A DNA stretch of 64,000 nt from Maribacter arcticus (GTDB taxonomy: Bacteria > Bacteroidota > Bacteroidia > Flavobacteriales > Flavobacteriaceae). The notes below the pieces were generated by a model. That model was given only the letters and a program-made list of their open reading frames with translations, was not told the origin of the DNA and did not search any database. Position numbers and translations under genes: made by a program. Shown piece after piece: positions 61,896 to 64,000 of this stretch (within the stretch, counting starts at the first letter, position 1; the number at the start of each line of letters is the position of its first letter). The DNA is taken from positions 1 to 64,000 of the forward strand of contig NZ_FUYL01000005.1 of assembly GCF_900167935.1 (NCBI RefSeq). Direction: 5' to 3'.

Positions 61896-62945
61896 TTATA
61901 CATCATCATAATCAACTTTTAAAGTAGGTGTTGTAGGATGCGCTTGGCAAGTAAGAATGAATCCGTCCGCTATTTCCTTATCCGTTAAAATCTGATTCAT
62001 CACCATTTCTGCTTTTCCTTCAGTTACTTTGGCAATACAACTGCTACAAACACCACCTTGACATGAATACGGAGCATCAATGTTTTCTTTTAATACAGCG
62101 TCTAACACCAAGGACTTTTTATCCATTGTAAATTGAAATTCTTCGTCATCTAAAACAACAGTTATAGCGGTAGATCCTTCTGCTTGAATAGGAAGTTCTT
62201 CTTTAATTTCGGTTGGGGTAAAAAGTTCAAAATGAATCTTGTTCTTGTCAATACCATTATCTAAAAGGGTGTCTTGAACGGTGTTGATCATCGCTTCTGG
62301 GCCACATAGGTAGTAAGCATCAAAATCAACGTTTTTATGTTTGTTCTTTAAGGCATAATTAACGATTGAGGTATCAATACGGCCAAACAGAGCTTTGTCT
62401 TCGCGGGTTTGGCTATTGGTAAAGTAAACAAAAAACCGATTGGAATATTCTAATTCTAATTTCACTAAATCAGTATAGAACATAGTTTCTTCATACGATT
62501 TATTACCATAAACAAGCACAAATTTATTTTTGGTGTTATTATCCAAAACCTTTTTTACAATGCTCATTATCGGGGTAATACCACTGCCTGCCGCAAATGC
62601 TGCTACATTCTGAACTTCGTTAGTAGGATTATAGGTAAAACGCCCTTCGGGTTCCATTACTTCAAGTACATCACCAACTTGTAATTTATTATTGGCGTAG
62701 TTGGAAAATCCTCCTTTATCTACCATTTTAATACCAATAGTAATTCCATCTTTTTCTGGTGAGGAACTAATAGAATATGCTCTCCTTAATTCTTTACCCT
62801 TTATTTCTTTTTTGATGGTGATATATTGACCGGCCGTAAAAGCAAAGGTCTGTGCCAAATCTTTTGGGATAGCGAAAGTTACCGCTACTGAAGTTGGCGT
62901 TAATTTTTTAATATTCTTTACCGTTAGTGGGTGAAAATGCGACAT
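61896..62945 (-). CDS. PaaE-like ferredoxin-NADP reductase with 2Fe-2S domain
   Basis: The product is 349 residues. FAD-binding domain with R-A-Y-S-I-S-S (55-61), an NAD(P) domain with A-A-G-S-G-I-T-P and Y-L-C-G-P-E-A-M (212-219), and a C-terminal plant-type 2Fe-2S domain with Cys 295, 300, 303 and 333 (C-Q-G-G-V-C-S-S-C...T-C-Q). It passes electrons from NADPH to an oxygenase or similar partner in the cytoplasm. PaaE is part of phenylacetyl-CoA epoxidase, but no paaABCD genes are here, so the partner is unknown. A weak TetR-like palindrome lies 95 bases upstream. Confidence 0.9.
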   Translation of the reverse strand: MSHFHPLTVKNIKKLTPTSVAVTFAIPKDLAQTFAFTAGQYITIKKEIKGKELRRAYSISSSPEKDGITIGIKMVDKGGFSNYANNKLQVGDVLEVMEPEGRFTYNPTNEVQNVAAFAAGSGITPIMSIVKKVLDNNTKNKFVLVYGNKSYEETMFYTDLVKLELEYSNRFFVYFTNSQTREDKALFGRIDTSIVNYALKNKHKNVDFDAYYLCGPEAMINTVQDTLLDNGIDKNKIHFELFTPTEIKEELPIQAEGSTAITVVLDDEEFQFTMDKKSLVLDAVLKENIDAPYSCQGGVCSSCIAKVTEGKAEMVMNQILTDKEIADGFILTCQAHPTTPTLKVDYDDV

Positions 62946-63154
62946 ATGATCTTTTCTTTAAATCGAGTACAAAATTAAGCATTGATTTTGCTAAATAATA
63001 TGACATTGATCAAAAAATATAAATCACTATGTTTTTGTTTGACTGTTCAGTTTAAAAAACCCTTAACTTTTTTTCTGAAAATTTACATAAGAAATTGTCC
63101 ATCATTTAATTTCTTAGAAATCAAGCTGTTTAAGAAAATTTAATACCTAAAAAT

Positions 63155-63166
63155 CTTATGCATAAG
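63155..63166. promoter_or_regulatory. Perfect palindrome upstream of padR
   Basis: CTTATGCATAAG is a 12-base perfect palindrome, followed five bases later by TTATGTATA, a partial copy. It lies 74 bases upstream of the padR start. PadR proteins bind AT-rich inverted repeats with ATGT/ACAT-like halves, so autoregulation is possible. An imperfect hairpin (CTTCGTTGT 63192-63200 with ACAAAACGAAG 63221-63231) lies in the leader. Confidence 0.4.
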
Positions 63167-63239
63167 AAAATTATGTATATTTAACAAGAAGCTTCGTTGT
63201 TAGTTGTGGCGGAGTAGCGTACAAAACGAAGACAAGGTA

Positions 63240-63578
63240 ATGGCGAATTCAAAACTATATAAAGGAAGTTTAAATACCATCATACTTAAATTGTTAGATG
63301 AAGGTGGTAGAATGTATGGTTATGAGATTACACAAAAAGTAAAGGAAATAACAAAGGGTGAATTAAAGATTACGGAAGGAGCATTATATCCTGCATTACA
63401 TAAACTTGAGGCTGAAGGGTTATTAGTTGTTGAAGTTGCAAAGGTAGATAATAGACTTCGTAAATATTATAAACTAACAGAGCAGGGAGTGAAGGAAAAA
63501 ACAAATCGCTTGGTTGAATTAGAAGATTTTATTCGAAATATGGAGCAACTCGTGAATCCTAAATGGACTATTAACTAA
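63240..63578 (+). CDS. PadR family transcriptional regulator
   Basis: The product is 112 residues from ATG 63240 (the frame runs back to a TTG at 63204, which adds 12 unlikely residues). It has the PadR winged helix: Y-K-G-S-L-N-T-I-I-L-K-L-L, G-R-M-Y-G-Y-E-I-T-Q-K-V and I-T-E-G-A-L-Y-P-A-L-H-K-L-E-A-E-G-L. The C-terminal helix for dimerisation is short. Such regulators usually repress the gene next door, here a membrane protein starting 10 bases later. Ligand unknown. Confidence 0.92.
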   Translation: MANSKLYKGSLNTIILKLLDEGGRMYGYEITQKVKEITKGELKITEGALYPALHKLEAEGLLVVEVAKVDNRLRKYYKLTEQGVKEKTNRLVELEDFIRNMEQLVNPKWTIN

Positions 63579-63588
63579 AAATTGTTGC

Positions 63589-64000
63589 ATGAAATTAGGA
63601 CAAAATCAATTAGATGTTATAGAGAATTATCTTAACTGGAAGGAATTAGTTCAGGTAGATTTGAAGAACGAAGTATTAGATCACATGGCTAATTCTATTG
63701 AAGATAGAATGGAGGAAGATGAGGTCTCTTTTTCAATGGCATTTAAAGACGTTGTCGTAATATGGGAGAAAGAACTTTCAAATTATTCAAGTCCGTTAAT
63801 AGGTTTATTATTTTCTGGCCCAAAAATGTTGATTTATAAGTGTGCAAAAGAGCTTAAACGAATATATTTACGAACAGGGGTAATCGCTTTGTTAATAACC
63901 ATTTTGTTTACTATACTATCTAGAAAATTTGATAATACCCTATTTTTAGAATTTTCTCGAAACTTATTCGGGTATGCTTATTTTTTGGCTATTGGCATTA
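63589..64000 (+). CDS. PadR-linked membrane protein (3' end outside window)
   Basis: The open frame starts at ATG 63589 and runs past the window end, giving at least 137 residues. The first 70 residues are soluble and helical (Q-L-D-V-I-E-N-Y-L, E-V-L-D-H-M-A-N-S-I-E-D-R-M-E-E), like the DUF1700/HAAS-type domain found in proteins paired with PadR regulators. Membrane helices begin near residue 101 (G-V-I-A-L-L-I-T-I-L-F-T-I-L) with another at the edge. It is almost surely cotranscribed with padR, which would control it. Function unknown. Confidence 0.75.
   Translation, partial: MKLGQNQLDVIENYLNWKELVQVDLKNEVLDHMANSIEDRMEEDEVSFSMAFKDVVVIWEKELSNYSSPLIGLLFSGPKMLIYKCAKELKRIYLRTGVIALLITILFTILSRKFDNTLFLEFSRNLFGYAYFLAIGI

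Noticed and set aside
61896-62945. Calling the reductase paaE
   Set aside because: No other phenylacetate genes are present, so only the general family is supported.
63040-63053. TGACTGTTCAGTTT upstream of the PaaE-like reductase as a fifth TetR operator
   Set aside because: The spacing fits but both outer half-sites deviate (TGAC and GTTT); too weak without a genome-wide scan.

Overview
The window is AT-rich DNA from a member of the Bacteroidota, almost certainly a marine Flavobacteriaceae (Maribacter/Zobellia/Arenibacter-like; the genus is a guess). The evidence is a giant SprB-repeat protein with a type IX secretion (T9SS) type B C-terminal domain next to a PorP/SprF protein, a SusC/SusD pair, promoters of the Bacteroidota TTG/TAnnTTTG type, few Shine-Dalgarno sites, and several families found mainly in flavobacteria (DUF4837, DUF6909, DUF6341, DUF6427, DUF4254). 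I saw no rRNA, CRISPR array, IS element or phage gene.

Layout. (1) 1-6115: 3' part of a surface-adhesin-like T9SS cargo gene and its PorP/SprF partner. (2) 6160-21255: housekeeping and envelope genes: folB, tRNA-Cys, a DoxX-like protein, holB, pgk, an MltD-like transglycosylase, a DUF4837 lipoprotein, a 58-residue membrane protein not previously called, an OmpA/PD40 protein with a duplicated SPOR-like module, tatA, an M23 peptidase, a GH3-family enzyme and a DUF6909 protein. (3) 21257-43870: a 19-gene surface-polysaccharide locus on one strand, with a Wzz-like protein, rmlB-A-C-D, a WecF-like transferase, Wzy/WaaL-like proteins, an MBOAT plus SGNH/DHHW O-acetylation pair, glycosyltransferases, an HTTM-DCC fusion, an ATP-grasp ligase, a PglD-like acetyltransferase, WecE, Wzx, an initiating phosphosugar transferase and UDP-xylose synthase. 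(4) 43913-48118: purD, DUF6341, DUF6427, DUF4254 and a heptosyltransferase-like GT9. (5) 48130-59104: a TetR regulator and a seven-gene leftward operon for arsenosugar biosynthesis (DUF2064 transferase, SusC, SusD, sodium symporter, phosphatase-AhpD fusion, radical SAM ArsS, methyltransferase ArsM). (6) 59463-64000: HtrA protease, patatin phospholipase, PaaE-like reductase, PadR regulator and a truncated membrane protein.

How the genes work together. In the polysaccharide locus, RmlA and RmlB make dTDP-4-keto-6-deoxyglucose. It can go through RmlC/RmlD to dTDP-rhamnose, or through WecE and probably the PglD-like acetyltransferase to dTDP-Fuc4NAc, which the WecF-like enzyme would use. In the arsenic locus, ArsM would methylate arsenite and ArsS would add a 5'-deoxyadenosyl group. 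A SusCD receptor and a sodium symporter lie inside the same operon, so a dedicated transport step is likely.

The most interesting observation is that the TetR regulator resembles NemR, including a cysteine at the NemR-sensor position, and that the same 14-base inverted repeat (AGAC-N6-GTCT) occurs twice upstream of tetR and twice, about 10.4 kb away, upstream of the arsenosugar operon and htrA. This suggests one regulon that brackets the whole arsenic island.
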